A DNA stretch of 64,000 bases from Cinclus cinclus (GCF_963662255.1 NC_085052.1:35226654-35290653), one strand, 5' to 3'. Counted from the first letter of the stretch, positions 9,952 to 23,600 are shown. Notes: generated by a model from the sequence alone, not told the origin. Made by a program: numbers and translations.

Positions 9952-11766
9952 AAGAATGTGCTCTACTCTGCAGCGGGGAACAAGGGCTTGTCCTGGAGCC
10001 TTTGGCAGAAGGTACCTGGTGAGACCCGAGGCCGACCTCTGGGATTCTGGAGCCGAAGTTACAGAGGGTCTGAAGCCAATTACACCCCAACAGAGAAGGA
10101 GATCTTGGCTGCTTATGAAGGAGTTCAAGCTGCCTCAGAGGTGATTGGCACAGAAGCAAAGCTCCTCCTGGCACCCCGACTACCAGTGCTGGGGTGGATG
10201 TTTAAAGGGAAGGTCCCCTCTACCCACCACGCCACCGATGCCACATGGAGCAAGTGGATCTCCCTCATCACACAGCACACCCGTATCGGAAACCCAAATC
10301 GCCCTGGGATTTTGGAAATAATTACAAACTGTCCAGAAGGTGAAAATTTTGGTCTTGCCAATGAAGAGGAGCAAGAACAAGTGACCCGGGCTGATGAAGC
10401 CCCACCATACAACCAACTGCCAGCAGATGAAACCCGCTACGCTCTTTTCACTGACGGTTCCTGTCGCATCGTGGGGATGAACCGGAAGTGGAAAGCAGCC
10501 GTATGGAGCCCCACACGACAGGTTGCACAAGCTACTGAAGGAGAAGGTGGATTGAGTCAACTTGCTGAACTCAAAGCCGTTCAGCTGGCCCTGGACATTG
10601 CTGAAAGAGAGAAGTGGCCAAAGCTCTACCTTTACACTGATTCATGGATGGTAGCCAATGCCCTGTGGGGCTGGCTGGAAAGATGGAAAAGAGCTAACTG
10701 GCAACGTAGGGGAAAACCAACCTGGGCTGCTGATGAGTGGAAAGACATTGCCAGTTGGGTAGAGAAGCTACCCGTAAAGGTCCGTCATGTAGATGCCCAT
10801 GTCCCCAAGAGTCAGGCTAATGAGGAGCACCAACACAATGAACAAGTAGATCAGGCTGCAAGGATAGAGGTGTCACAGATAGACTTAGACTGGCAACACA
10901 AGGGAGAATTGTTCCTGGCTCGATGGGCCCACGATGCCTCAGATCATCAAGGCAGAGATGCTACCTATAAGTGGGCACGAGACCGAGAGGTGGATCTTAC
11001 CATGGACAGTATTTCCCAGGTTATCCATGACTGTGAGACATGTGCTGCCATCAAGCAAGCCAAGCGAGTGAAGCCCCTCTGGTATGGGGGGCGGTGGTCC
11101 AAATATAAGTATGGGGAGGCCTGGCAGATTGACTACATCACACTGCCTCAGACACGCCAAGGCAAGCGCTATGTGCTGACCATGGTAGAAGCCACCACTG
11201 GATGGTTGGAGACCTACCCTGTGCCTCATGCCACTGCCCGCAACACCATCCTGGGCCTGGAAAAACAAGTCCTTTGGAGACATGGTACCCCTGAGAGAAT
11301 TGAGTCAGACAATGGGACTCATTTCAAGAACAGCCTCATAAACACCTGGGCCAGAGAACACGGCATCGAGTGGGTGTACCACATTCCTTATCACGCACCA
11401 GCGGCTGGGAAAGTGGAACGGTGCAATGGGCTGCTTAAAACCACCTTGAAGGCACTGGGTTGGGGGACTTTCAAAAACTGGGAGATTCATCTACCAAAGG
11501 CCACATGGTTAGTGAACACCCGAGGTTCCACTAATCGAGCAGGCCCTGCCCAGTCTGAGCCCTTGAGAACACCAGATGGGGACAAGGTTCCAGTGGTGCA
11601 CATGAGAGGTATGCTAGGAAAAACTGTTTGGGTGAACTCTGCCTCCAGCAAAGACAATCCAATTCGGGGGGTTGTTTTCGCTCAAGGGCCTGGTTGTACC
11701 TGCTGGGTGATGCAAAGGGATGGAAAGACCCGATGCATACCCCAAGGAGACCTTGTTTTAGGGTGA
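9952..11766 (+). pseudogene. ERVL pol fragment: RT connection, RNase H, integrase (provirus A)
   Basis: An uninterrupted frame of about 600 codons lacking its N-terminal two-thirds of reverse transcriptase. Numbering from the codon at 9958: the RT connection region comes first, then RNase H with the TDGS Asp166, Glu204, the YTDS Asp228 and a distal Asp near 298. The integrase zinc-binding residues are His325, His330, Cys359 and Cys362. The integrase catalytic triad is Asp392, Asp451 and Glu487, giving the canonical DD35E spacing, and an SH3-like C-terminal region follows. The frame ends in TGA at 11764-11766. There is no start codon, because the 5' end is a rearrangement breakpoint. The integrase is the best preserved in the window, yet without promoter, start or RT it should be inert. 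Pol of ERVL type is judged from overall motif layout and the absence of env. Confidence 0.9.
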
Positions 11767-11846
11767 ACTACCTACGATACTGTGCCTGTATCTGTAACTG
11801 TATGGATGTCTATAATTTGAAGATTTTAATTTGATCTAGCATGATG

Positions 11847-11871
11847 GTAGGGGAAAATTCAGGGTGGATAA
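11847..11871 (+). promoter_or_regulatory. Polypurine-rich stretch before the 3' LTR (provirus A)
   Basis: A purine-rich run (gtaggggaaaa, then agggtgg after a short ttc break) ends at ataa just before the LTR TG. It is the only candidate plus-strand priming tract. Its interruptions are the same in provirus B. Confidence 0.5.
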
Positions 11872-12583
11872 TGTTGGGGGTTGGTTCTCTCTCCCTTTTC
11901 CCTCTGTGGAATTTTCCCCATTGTCATGCTAAGATACCTGTTGACTGGGCCCTGGTGACAAGGGGGAGGAAAGAGAGAGAAGAGGGAAACCCCGCCAGAT
12001 TCAAACAGCCAGAAGAGGAAGCAGAAGGCTCTGGCTCGGCCCATTTCCCCCTTGGAGTTCGGATGAGAAGGATGATCTCTGCCTTAGCCCCATCCCTGCC
12101 ATCCCAGAGTTGGGAGCCATCCTCACTGCTGTCAGACCCTGCCCTGCTGCCTTCTCACTGTAACCTGCCACCATCCAGCACTCTGCTGAGCACCAGGACC
12201 CACACCGTGAGCGGAGGGCTTTCTCTCCATCTCTCTCTCCCCCTGGGACAGCGCTGCCATCACCCCCAGCCCTCCTGCAGCTCTGCGGGACCTGCCCGCC
12301 CCCAGCACCGGGAACTGCAGCTCAGGGAAAAGGTGCCTGCAGCCAGAAAGGGACTGGGACTGAGTTACTGTTCTGTTTGTGGCTAATTTCATAGCTGTTG
12401 TTGTTCTTGTTTGTCTTGTTAGATATACTAATAAAGAACTGTTATTCCTACCCCCATATCTTTGCCTGAGAGCTCCCTTAATTTCAAAATCATAATAATC
12501 TGTAGGAAGGAAGGATCACATTTTTCAGTTCAAAGGGAAGCTTCTGCTTTCCTTGGCAAACACCTGTCTTTCCAACCAGGACA
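11872..12583 (+). repeat. 3' LTR of provirus A (712 bp)
   Basis: The LTR begins TGTTGGGGG and ends AGGACA. It shares the CAAACAGCC variant (12002-12010) only with the LTR at 5628-6339. Its polyadenylation signal is canonical AATAAA at 12430-12435, whereas the other copies have AGTAAA. It also has a 2-base expansion in the CT-rich run near its start. Confidence 0.93.
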
Positions 12584-12588
12584 CCACC
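12584..12588 (+). other. Target-site duplication of provirus A, right copy
   Basis: The bases ccacc directly follow the LTR CA end and are the reverse complement of 6340-6344. Confidence 0.8.
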
Positions 12589-15500
12589 CTAGTGGATCAC
12601 ATCTCAGTATTCAGGAAAAGGTGCTCCCCTCTGCCTCTATATTTTATGACATTTACTGCAGAAGACCTACTGCTATAGATACTTTGCTAATATTGCTCCA
12701 GAAATTGCCAATAAACCCATAAACTTTGCTTAAAGCTCAGTTTTACACTGACTCCTGCTATGGTTTTTTGTGTATTTATATTTCAGGCAATGGTATTAAT
12801 GCAATGAGGCTCACTCTTACTGACATGACAATGAAAAAAAATAATTGTTGCACATGACTGGAGGAAAAATGGGACAGAAAGACAGAACTTCAGAAAAAAC
12901 TAATGACAACCTTACAGCATGATATATACACAGTCACTGTTCTTCTATGGCATTTTACCTTACATCCACTTGAAAGTCCTCAAAGTCAGTCTTTGATGCA
13001 GTTTTCTTTGCAAACTATTTTTAATAATAAACTAGTTCGTTCTCACTCACCTGCATGCAGTCTAAAATGACTGAGAAATTTAATAACAGAAGCTATAATT
13101 TGTGGTACAGTTATTTCCTTATAATTAACTTTGCTATGCATTTTGACAGGCAGTCTGTAAGATTGAAACTATGACATTTATTAATACAATTTTAAATTAA
13201 GCTTACTCTTACTGATGAAAAATGGCTCCCTGTTGCATAGCCTTCACTTCTCACTGTCAAAATAATGTAAAACCTGCAGGTTCTTCTGTCAGAAAACTCA
13301 TCCTGCACATTTCTTCAGTCTTTCTCCTGGTTAAAGAACTTTTGGTTTTCTACCCAATTCTGAAATCCATGACATTACACAGAAGACTTTCCTTTACGCC
13401 ATACTGAAATACAGGGAAGCCTTTTTGCTCCCATAAAGCTTAAATTCTTTTCAGTGCTGTTCTATTTTCACAAACTTAGGGTTAGTGACAGCAAAGGGCC
13501 TGCAGGCAAGAGCTGGAAGAGGCATCAAATCACCCAAAATACTCTCTAAGAAATTTGCAGTGCAAGAGTAATGAAGTCTAAACTGCAGTGGCTTGTGTGA
13601 GCTGTGTGCAAGACACAGCCTGAGCTGTGTTTGTCATCAGAGTGCCAGCAATGCCATTCCTTTCCCACGTGTGCAGAAGGGAGCAGATTTACAGGTACCC
13701 TTCAGAAGCCCTGGACAGCACCAGAGATGGCTCCACAGCACCTCAGATCATTTTGGTTCCTACATTACACCTCAGACACTGCTCTGTGGGCTGGCAGAGA
13801 CCACATGAGTGAAAAATAAACTATTAGCAGTTTCCTGTTCTGCAAAATAAAGCTGATAAATGCAGAGTGCACACTTAAAGGCACATTGAACTTCAGAAAG
13901 TTTATGTGCCTCTGGCTTAGAGTTACACTGGGTGATAATGCCTCCTTTATTTCTCACATGGCCACAAGGAAGTCGTATAGTAGTAGCTTCAGATATCTTA
14001 AATTCTATCTGATATTTTTCAGTTTTCACCTCCATCAAGGCTACTGAGTTAGAACTACCAGATACAGGTCTGTGAAAAGATCAATATATTTGTTTAGGGA
14101 TATTGTCATCCAGTCTTACAAATACAGTGATGTAGCATTTGGCTTTTTTACAAAAGAAATTTTAAAAAATTGCAAAACATCCTTCACATGCTGTGCTGAA
14201 GTCTTCAAAGCTTTCCCTAGCAAAGTCACCTCAGATCTGCAGTAGTGAACTTATTCTTCCTTCTATGCATACTGTTTAGTGGCTTTGCTTACCACACTGA
14301 CCATTATGAACTACTCATGCTCCACAGCACCTGGGCACAGCAATTCATTATACAAGAAACCATTTCAAAACACCTGAGTCACTGAAATGTGATCATCTGT
14401 GGTCTAGCATTTCTTTAGATTCTTAAACTTCAGATTTCCAGCTCCCACTCCTGCAAGCTACAAGGTTTGGGTTCCACTGGGATCTCACCAAAAGAAACCT
14501 TGGGTATTTTTCCTGAAGAACTAGAACACAAGGAAGCAGGATGTCCATGCTGAGATATAAGATAGAATAGAGTATCTGAGAATGCTGCTAAGCAGTAAGA
14601 ATTTAGTACTCAAAAAGTCTGGGCAATTAAGGGGTCTCAACAGCAAGAATTAATTTCAAATGCAATCTTACTTTGAAATCTCTTGGATACATTAACAAGT
14701 ATGTGAAAAAGCTGCAATAGCAAGGTTTAGATGTCACTCAAAACTAAGCACTTCGGTGAACATTTGTTAAATCATTGTGCTTTTATGCTGTTCCCATCCA
14801 GATCAAACCTGGCTGAGCTGCTTTTAAAAAAGTTATAACTATCTAGGAACTCACAGGTATTTTCATAAAGGTATCTTACTTGAGTCTCAAGAGATGCTAC
14901 AACAATGATGAAATAGGAAACAAAAAAAAGTAAGATTCAATGTTCCTGTTTACATTTGCAAACTAGACTAGATGAAATATGAAACATGTAGTCCTCAATG
15001 TAAACAACTATTTAATACATTTTAATAAAGAAATGAGATCATCCAAGGAACTGCCCTTAGATAGCAAGGGAAAATTGGAAAGTAAAATGCATGACATTTC
15101 AAGCAAGTGAAAATGCATTAAAATTTTATTCAGAGCTCTATCAAAATAAATAAGAAAAACCCTCTCAATCTGCCAATTATTCTGGGTATTAAAGGGAGGT
15201 GGGGGGAAAGGCCAGTCTTTGGTTTACACCTCATCAGTTCTACATACAGAAGGCTCCATATGGGAGGTTTAATGTTGAGTCCAGCTTAACATCCATTTGA
15301 AAAATATAATGAGGGAGGCAATACACAAAATATTATCCCAAGGTCCTGGCCTGTTTGCCTCTCTCTTTTCTTGCCTACCTTCTCCAAGCACATAATAGTT
15401 CTCCAAGTGAAACCAAGTGCCCCACCAGCGCTGCTGTGCACAACCTGCTTAATAAAAATTCTATTTCTTCATGTCACACAATTTTTCTTTTGGCACAACT

Positions 15501-17660
15501 TATTTTCTTATGAAAATGTACATTTTTATCAACACTGACTATGTGGAAATATCTCTTAATAATATTACAATTACTTTCAGAAAGACACAATATTGCTGTT
15601 GTTTAATACACTCTGTTACATAAAATATTCAAGACTTATCAGTTTCCTGTGCAAATGCATGCATCTGCTACAAAATATTCACACATTCAGATACACTATT
15701 GCAATACAAATATCACAAGATAATGTGCCAGGTAATCTACAGCACAATCCCCAGATATGGTATCAAAACAGGAGCCAATTTACATGTAGAACTCTGGAAT
15801 TGTATTCCAGGTTTGATGAGCAGTCACACAAAAGGTGTGACACTGCTTTGGCTGTTGCAAGATACTTACATTTCCTCTTTCACATGCTATTCAAACAAAA
15901 GTGAACATCCTGTGACACATAAATTGCCTTGGATCCCCTATTACCAGATTTTCAGCACTTTTGCTCCCTTTTAAAGATAAATAATCAAGCACACACCCTT
16001 ATATCACTATCCCTTAGCCAATGGTATTTGCAGACAGCCTTGCAATAGCATGCTCTGCCCAGGAACTCTCACCAATGCCTCTCTTCACTCCAGGTGTTTG
16101 TGGCCAATTCATCATTGAAATTGTACCTCAGACAGTTCCCTACTCTAGGAGTTCTGCATTTTGGAACTATCTCAGGTGCCAAGGAGCTCAAAATCTCTGT
16201 GCTGTTGAAGTGTTCATGCATGCACATACAGAGGACACAGAAAAGGAGCCAGACAAACCCTGTATGAACACAGCATCATAGCAAGTCCAGCCAAGTCTTG
16301 TCCATCCCACTATCAACTTCCAAAACCCAATTTCCATGGGGGCTACGAGAGCACAAACAGGAGAAGTCTAAAGCTCTTAAGGAAAAATCACCCACACCTA
16401 AGAAAACGAGGACAGAACAAGCATATGTCTGTAACACAAAGATGAGCTACACTTCTTTTATACATAGTTTAAATGTTTTAATCTCTTATCCCAGGCATAT
16501 GCTTATGGAACAGGAATTATGGTGCACTCTCAGGAATCCAGAAAATGACTGTATTTCGTGTCTATGCTGTGCTCTCTCCAGAGAAGTCCTTTACCTGACA
16601 GAAAGCAGCACTGAGTATTCCATGACTTAACAGCCTTCCTGCCACTTGGTCACTGTCCTTAGGTATCATAAGAACTCCACAACCCTGCAGAATAAAGTAA
16701 GAGGGAAGAGCAGCACCCATAATAGCAGGGGTTTGCACTGGTGACAGCAAACAAGGTCAAAGCCTCACTGAAGTCTGGTTTCTTTGAAAGACGCGAGGTT
16801 ATTTTAACAAGGTTATTGTACCACTTAGAAATAACTGAACAATATAATCCAGTCCTAAAATCTGATTGCACAAACACAGAATCTCTAAACATTCTTTTCA
16901 TTTAATGTATTAAAAATGCCCAATTTCATTGCAATATCTTTTTTGTTAAAACAGAAAGCCATAAACTCTCCAAATGAAAACAAATTTAAAATTTAAATGA
17001 GAACTAAGTCAACAATTTGGTGATACAATCGTGTATTTTCAATTAGATATTCAGAATCTGCAAGTGAATTTATTTAGGCCAATGTATCAGCAACATCAAC
17101 AAAAAAATTCATCATAATTACCACTTTCATCTGGCAGAAATTAGTAGCAGATGTTACAGAACTTTTCCATGTTTATATTCATAGATGCTTGACACTCCCC
17201 CATTCAGTTCAAAATACAAAAGCACAATGAATAATAGCCCTCTGTTTTGAATCATAATCTGTACTTACTTTCAAGTCCCATCCTGGACTGCAGCAGCCAC
17301 TGCTTTTCAGACTCAGCCTTAGCAGGACAATTGGCTCCACAGAAGGACAGGAAACACTGAAAGGGGACACTAGCTTGCAGTTACTGCCCAATCACTGCAA
17401 ATATTCCCTGGCCACTCTGATTTCTGTGGACACTGCACACTTACTTCACACTATCAGTTAGAAGTGTCAATCCTACTCTGTAGACCCTTGGTAAGGAGAA
17501 TATTAAATTTTACTTGTAGATTTGGACAGGTCTCTAAACTATGTACAGCAACTCTCCTACATTAGTTCAACCAGGCTTACAAATACAAACATTTACTGAG
17601 GGATGAAAAGATTTGTGATTCAGGGTTGAAAAAGGACAAACTCAAAAAACAATGCACGGA
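12589..17660. other. AT-rich host noncoding DNA
   Basis: I see no gene, RNA gene or transposon here. The open frames are short and none has a recognisable motif. The composition is typical of intronic or intergenic avian DNA. Confidence 0.55.
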
Positions 17661-17666
17661 GGAAAA

Positions 17667-17694
17667 CAAACAAACAAACAAACAAACAAACAAA
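17667..17694. repeat. (CAAA)7 microsatellite
   Basis: Seven perfect tandem CAAA units. Confidence 0.95.
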
Positions 17695-20600
17695 CACCAC
17701 TACAAAAAAATCCCACAATAACTTTGGCTGTCCAAGCAAAACTATCCAGATTATCCCCCTTCTTTCTGTTGGCTAGGAATCACATAGCTCATAGGGGTGA
17801 CAAAGTTTGGGAAGGGCAGAAAAGAAGCTTCTCTTATGCACCTGCATTGCAAACAGGGAAATCCTATGGAAATCATGAATCAGACTATCAAAGTCAAGCT
17901 TCTTAATATACCTACAGATTTTTTTTGCTTTCATGTGACTATATCATCCTGGAACTAAGTGTACTGAAGGTGGCTTTTTTCCCCCCCTTTCCTTCTTCAA
18001 AGGATTAATTTTTCAATTAATTGATTTACTGAATTAACATGAACATCCTGACAAGAGCAGTGGCAGGGACCGGTGGCAAGGAGCACAGAGAAGAAACAGC
18101 TGCCTTTTCCTTGGATCCATGTGTTTGTACTGTCTCCCAAGATACACCAACTTAAAGTGCAAAGGACCCACCATACACTCATGTAACAGGCACAGACAGA
18201 TTTGTTTGCACACCTTTTTAAATCCCCTTGCTCTCCTGGAACAAAGGAGTTCTGCAGGACTGCCCTGCTGTGTTTTTCTGTTTGATGGTTTGCACTCTGC
18301 TCCAGCCTGGCCCCAGCCTGGGCAGTGTGAGGACAGCACATCCACAGAAGAGGCCTGGGAATTCTCTGGGGGGGAAGGAAAACCAACCCCACATCCTAAT
18401 TTTTTGTTTTCCTTCTAATCAGGCAGGTACACCTAGTGGCATCCTAAAAGGTACCTCAGGGCCACAGAGATGAAAACCAGAGAGGGTGGCAAGAGGATAA
18501 GAGGAATTACAGGATCACCAAGAAGTAAAAAGAAAGCCATGGTGCCTTAGATAAAATACTAACAACTCTAGCCTGCAGCTAGCAAGATACACAAAAGTCC
18601 TGATGTGCCTTTAATTCTTATTTTACAGTGCACAACACAAGCAAAGAAGCAAAAGACTGCATTGTAGAAAAAAATATACAGACCACATAAACTGGTAATA
18701 AACCTGAAATATTCATGCAATGCCACTCTGTCAAAGTATGTTTAGTCTACCAGCTAAAACACCAGCAAGAGAAAACCCACCACACTGCAGCACTCCCATT
18801 TATGACTGAAAAAACAGAAATACAACTTCTGTCTCACTGAAACCCTGCATTTTCTTAAAACTGTGGATTATTATACTTCAATTAAAATGTAGTGAGGGAA
18901 GTATATTAATTTGCATCTGATTACAATTACAAATAGCTATAAATCTGTACTTGGAGCTAAATATTCCTGCAAACAGGTGTACAATGTGACATTTACTGAA
19001 CTAGATAAAGGGTATGTTATTTGATGTTAAAGTAACTGATATCAAGATAGAAAATGAAAAAAAATTGCTGTATATATACCTTTAAGTATGTTTGATTAGT
19101 TAAAATTTAGCTACATTTATAATTTTGAGTTAATGGTGAACAATAATGTTTTTAACGCAATATAAATTGTTTCTGAGAACTGGCAATACATGGAGCTTTG
19201 CATTGTTGGTTTATTTGGGGGGGGTCTTTGTTTCTTTTGGTTTTAAGACAGTAAAAAAAATAGCCCTCCCTGCAAGCACCAGTAAGCAGAGACTCTGCTC
19301 CCATTCCCAAAAACTCTTTCTATTCTCAAGATATAAATGCAAGAGAGCACTTCAAAACTGCAAAGCACAGCCATAAGGCTTTTATCACAATTCTTGTAGG
19401 TCTGTTGTTTAATGAAATACCAATAATAGTGGAAGGTAATTATAAACAGTAACCTGGAGGGCACGAGAGCAGGAACCAGCTGTACTGTTCCCAAAGCTGG
19501 CTCAGACATCTAACAGAAAGATAAATCTGACAGTGTGAGTACTGGAATATTAACTATTAATGTATTTTAATCAATGTTTTCTAGATTGTTCTGGGAAATG
19601 TAATGTAGCAGGGGAAGGCAGCAAGCATTCCCATACCCACTGAGCTCAACTTTACTTTTCATACCAGACTCCTGAACATTTGTCTCTAAACAGCAGCTTT
19701 TACAAACACAAAAGTACAAGCATCTCACGTCTACCAGCTGCAGTGTCCATGGGATACCTCTGTTCCCTCCAGAAGTCATTCCTGATTCACAAGGCAAGAA
19801 TCTCTTCCTTCCTCAACTACATACCATTTATTTTCCCTTTAGTCTTCTTGATATTTTCAAACCCTTAAGCTACCCACAGATAAACATACCCAGTAGAATG
19901 CAGGAAGATCCACAACTTTTCAAATAATTAATCTTTCCTTTCAATCAAACAGTTTTCTTCTACAAGCAAAGAGCTTCTACTACCAAGTGAAATTTTGGAT
20001 AAGTTCTTTGTTAGAAAGCTTGACACAGAGAAATCCATTAATTGCTTGGCCTCCCAAAAGACAAGCAGGAATATTGCTTCATGACACACACACCAGCAGG
20101 ATGCTGAGAGGTGGTTTACATTCCATGCTGTAGAGATTCCAAGGATCTGATGACTATGAAGAACCAAGTAACACATAAACAGAGGTTGTCTATCAAATAC
20201 AAGGAACGTGGCTGTTTCTCTCAAAATTGGTGTTACAGGGGAGAAGACAAACCAAACACACATTGGGGTCATGCACTTCATACTACATCAGGTCATGAAA
20301 TTCCCATTCACGACATTTTTTGACAGCAGTTTCCTCCTGGAAGCAGCTATTTGCATTTCCAAGTGTTTCTGTCTTCGCTGCTGGCAAGTTCTTTCAGCAA
20401 TGTGAATGAGGTTGAGGACTTCACAGTTCCATGGCCTGCAGCAGAGCTGTTGCAGTGTGCACAGGTACTGCCCATGCCAGCTGAGCAGGCAGAGCAGGGC
20501 TGAGGGATCAGGACCAATATTCCACCCTCCCCAGAGCACCACGAGCAAGGACCAGGGAACACTGTGCACAAACTACACATCTCAAAGCACAGCCCTGTAT

Positions 20601-23600
20601 GATGCCTACCCCTGACAACAATTCCAGAGGAAAGAGGAGACAGGAATTGGCTCTAGGAAGGGATTTTCCCCAGTCAGACCCAGCACATGGCATGGGAAGG
20701 TGATGAGGAGCCATGTCTGTGTCCCCTGTGCACATCCATAGGCCCAATGGCACAGAGCAAAGAAAGGCTCCTGTCCTGTCCCTGCCCCACAGAACACCAG
20801 CACACAGCTGGACACATCTGGACAGCTGTGCCACTCCACAATCCATGAGCAAAAGCCAAACAAATCTTCTGTGCCTGCCCGAGGTGCTCAATGCCACAAA
20901 GGGACACTCCCCTGGCTTCTGGCACAGTCACTGCTGGTGTTACACAGAGTTCACATCTGTGGGTCTTCATTTCCCTGCTCTGAGCTCCCTGTAATCCCTC
21001 AGAGTTATTCCCTGGCTTTCAGCATTCCATAATAAGCCTTGCCATATCTGAGTTTTCCCTTCGCTGCTTGCAAACTGACATTGTTTAAAGTCAGCGAAGC
21101 AGAGAATGCAAAAGACAAGTAAATACAGCTAGAGCTAGACTTTGTGATTTGGCTTCAGAAAGGGGGGTGGAGAGAAAAAGAACTGTGAAAATTACATATG
21201 TTACAATGCTAATTAAGCCTTGTCTCTTCCATCTCACTAGAATATTTCAAGTTTTCTACAAACTATAGCTCAATACCAACTTCAGAGCAATCTGTCACTT
21301 CCAAGCTTCTCAAATACCCAAGTATAGACTTCTAAACCTAAATTCAGTCACCAGCTTTGAAAATCTTTATCCTGAAAGGGATTCTGGAGGAAGTTTCTTG
21401 ATTGGAAGTTAGGGTCTGGGTGCATGTTGAGACTGAAGCAAAGGACTTAATTCAGGAGCAGAGGTTGTTTACTTTAAAGTGTCTATACATCACACCTGTG
21501 CTTTGAATCACACATTCTCACATATTTTAAAAGGGATGTAAGATTTGGGACTGATCGGGTAGGAAATGCAGAACACTGCATTTTGGAAAACTTACCCCAC
21601 ACAAGAATGAAAAGCTTGCACTGTTTGGTTTTGAAATCCTAGTAAGAAGGCACATGAAATCCCATGGAGAGAAGTTATCCTTAATTAAGCAGTACAAAGC
21701 TGTCTGTGACAGCCTGGCTGATAAATCACAGCAGAGTGACTGACTACGACTACAGCAGGAGAACAGAAAAAGGCTTAAGTAGCTGGATGTGATCAGCATT
21801 CAGAAATAGAGAGGAGCATCTTGCACATGGAAAAGAGTGCCTTGGTTTTGCTGCTCTTTAGGACCAGAGTAGGCCAGGAAGAACCAACTGGGCTCTCAGT
21901 AAACATTAGGAACAATCCATCAACCTGTGAGTTGCATATTAAAAATTACCAAAAATTCACATTGAAGCTTCAACTATTTGGAGAAAATCATGGAAACTGT
22001 GCATGGACAGGGGCCAGAAAGGATTGGATTGCAGAACAAATTATCTGAATCAATGAAACTGTAAATGGAACATACTAAAAGTAGCCCCCAACTGCAAATT
22101 TATTTCCACTGAGAAAACAAACCCCTACTTTTAAAGTTATTTTCTACTTTTTCCTAAGCTTTGTAAGATCCTTCATTTTTGGCAGGATACCTTTTGCTAA
22201 TTCAATGTTGCTAGTGTAACTGCTGGACTTGTGAGAAGTTCTGAACACAAGCAAAGACAAGATGCAAGCCCCAAGGAAAAGAAGAGTTTGGCTGCTAAGC
22301 CAGGTCCCGTAGATGGACACCTGAATTAAAGCTCTCATCCCATTCACTGCCTTGTCACTGAACACAAGCAGTGCTGAATCCTTGCACAGCAGATGATCCC
22401 TATTCATTTTTTTTTTTTACAAAAAACACTTTTACAAGCCTTCCTCAGACTGAGGATGACTCAGTTTGTATGATTCTAGTAAACAACGATACACTTTTAA
22501 TTTTTCTGTTTTATTATTTTAAAATAACAAAAGTTTAGGACATTTTAAAACATGAAATACATGAAAGTTTCAAACTGAACATCAGGCAGTTGAAATCTTT
22601 TTTCTCATTTTCCAAGGCAAAGAACTGGGCACCTACAGAACAGTTTTAAGATGCTCTTTAAATTATAATCATACTTCATCCAGGGTGCAAATCTGTCAAT
22701 TCCTGACCTCACAGATCAGATGGCGAGACAACTAACTAAGTCTTTTGCCTATAATGAATTGCAGAAGATGGATTTAAAACCAAAATTGTTTAGGCTTAGC
22801 TTTAAAATGAACTGAACTATGGTTTAACTTGCATTATAAAATATGAATCAAATGATTTTGTAGGTTTCACAGCTTCTTTCCATCCTCTTTCATCACAGAA
22901 TGTTCAGACTGTTCTAACAACACCATGAAAGCCAGACAATGTTCCTTCCTGCTGCTACAACCCTGCTCATGACTGCAATGGGGAACTCAGCAGAAGGAGG
23001 GTTTAGGAGCACTGTGGTGGAGAAAAAGAAAACCTGACTTCCAGTTTCCAAGTCACATAGACCATGAAGCACTGACAGATACAAACCAGCTTTTAGGGCC
23101 TGGCCCCTCAGTCTTATCCACCCAAATTTTTTGCTAACTCCTTGTCAGCCCTGTTGTACAGGGATTTGTACTGACCAGGACAAGTCTTTGGTCCTTCAAA
23201 TTCACATTTTCTTCACATGAAAATCATAGAGACAGTTTTAAATATCTTGGTGAATAGCAAGGGGTTGCTACAGCTGAAAGATCACCCATCTGAGAAAGAA
23301 AAATCTCGGGAAGCAAAGAGCAGACTTGATTTATTCTGCAGTGGAGTTAAGGCCTGTTACTCTCATGCCAATCACATCCATGTGAATAAGAAATGCAAGC
23401 AGACTCCAGCTCCCCCACACTCACACTGTGCCAGAAGAGAGAGGACACACACTGCAAATGGATGAGCAGGGACACACACAGACTTTCCTTACCCTTCTTC
23501 TCCTGGAGAAAGAGTATGAGAGGCTCACATCACTCAATACTGACCAGGACCAAGGTGCATTTAATGGTTACCAGCTTGTTGAAACCAGGAGTGAGCTGTT

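Larger units (their letters stand above)
9952..12583 (+). mobile_element. ERVL-type provirus A, 3' half: pol C-terminus and 3' LTR
   Basis: Homology to provirus B begins abruptly at 9952 (equivalent to 49628) and runs through RNase H, integrase, a short pol-LTR spacer and a complete LTR. The reverse transcriptase palm and YIDD box are absent. No env or dUTPase fits in the 105 bases between the pol stop and the LTR. The flank after the LTR, ccacc, matches the inverted flank of the 5' half. Confidence 0.88.

Noticed and set aside
11767..11871. Search for env or dUTPase between pol and 3' LTR
   Set aside because: Only about 105 bases remain and no coding motif is present; the same holds at 51443-51547.
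3051..12583. Two independent ERVL insertions in opposite orientation
   Set aside because: The matching reverse-complement 5-bp flanks, shared LTR variant and complementary truncations fit one inverted provirus better.
20508..20970. 85-129-codon minus-strand frames
   Set aside because: Three overlapping frames, Cys/Trp-rich and domain-free, in a mildly GC-rich patch.
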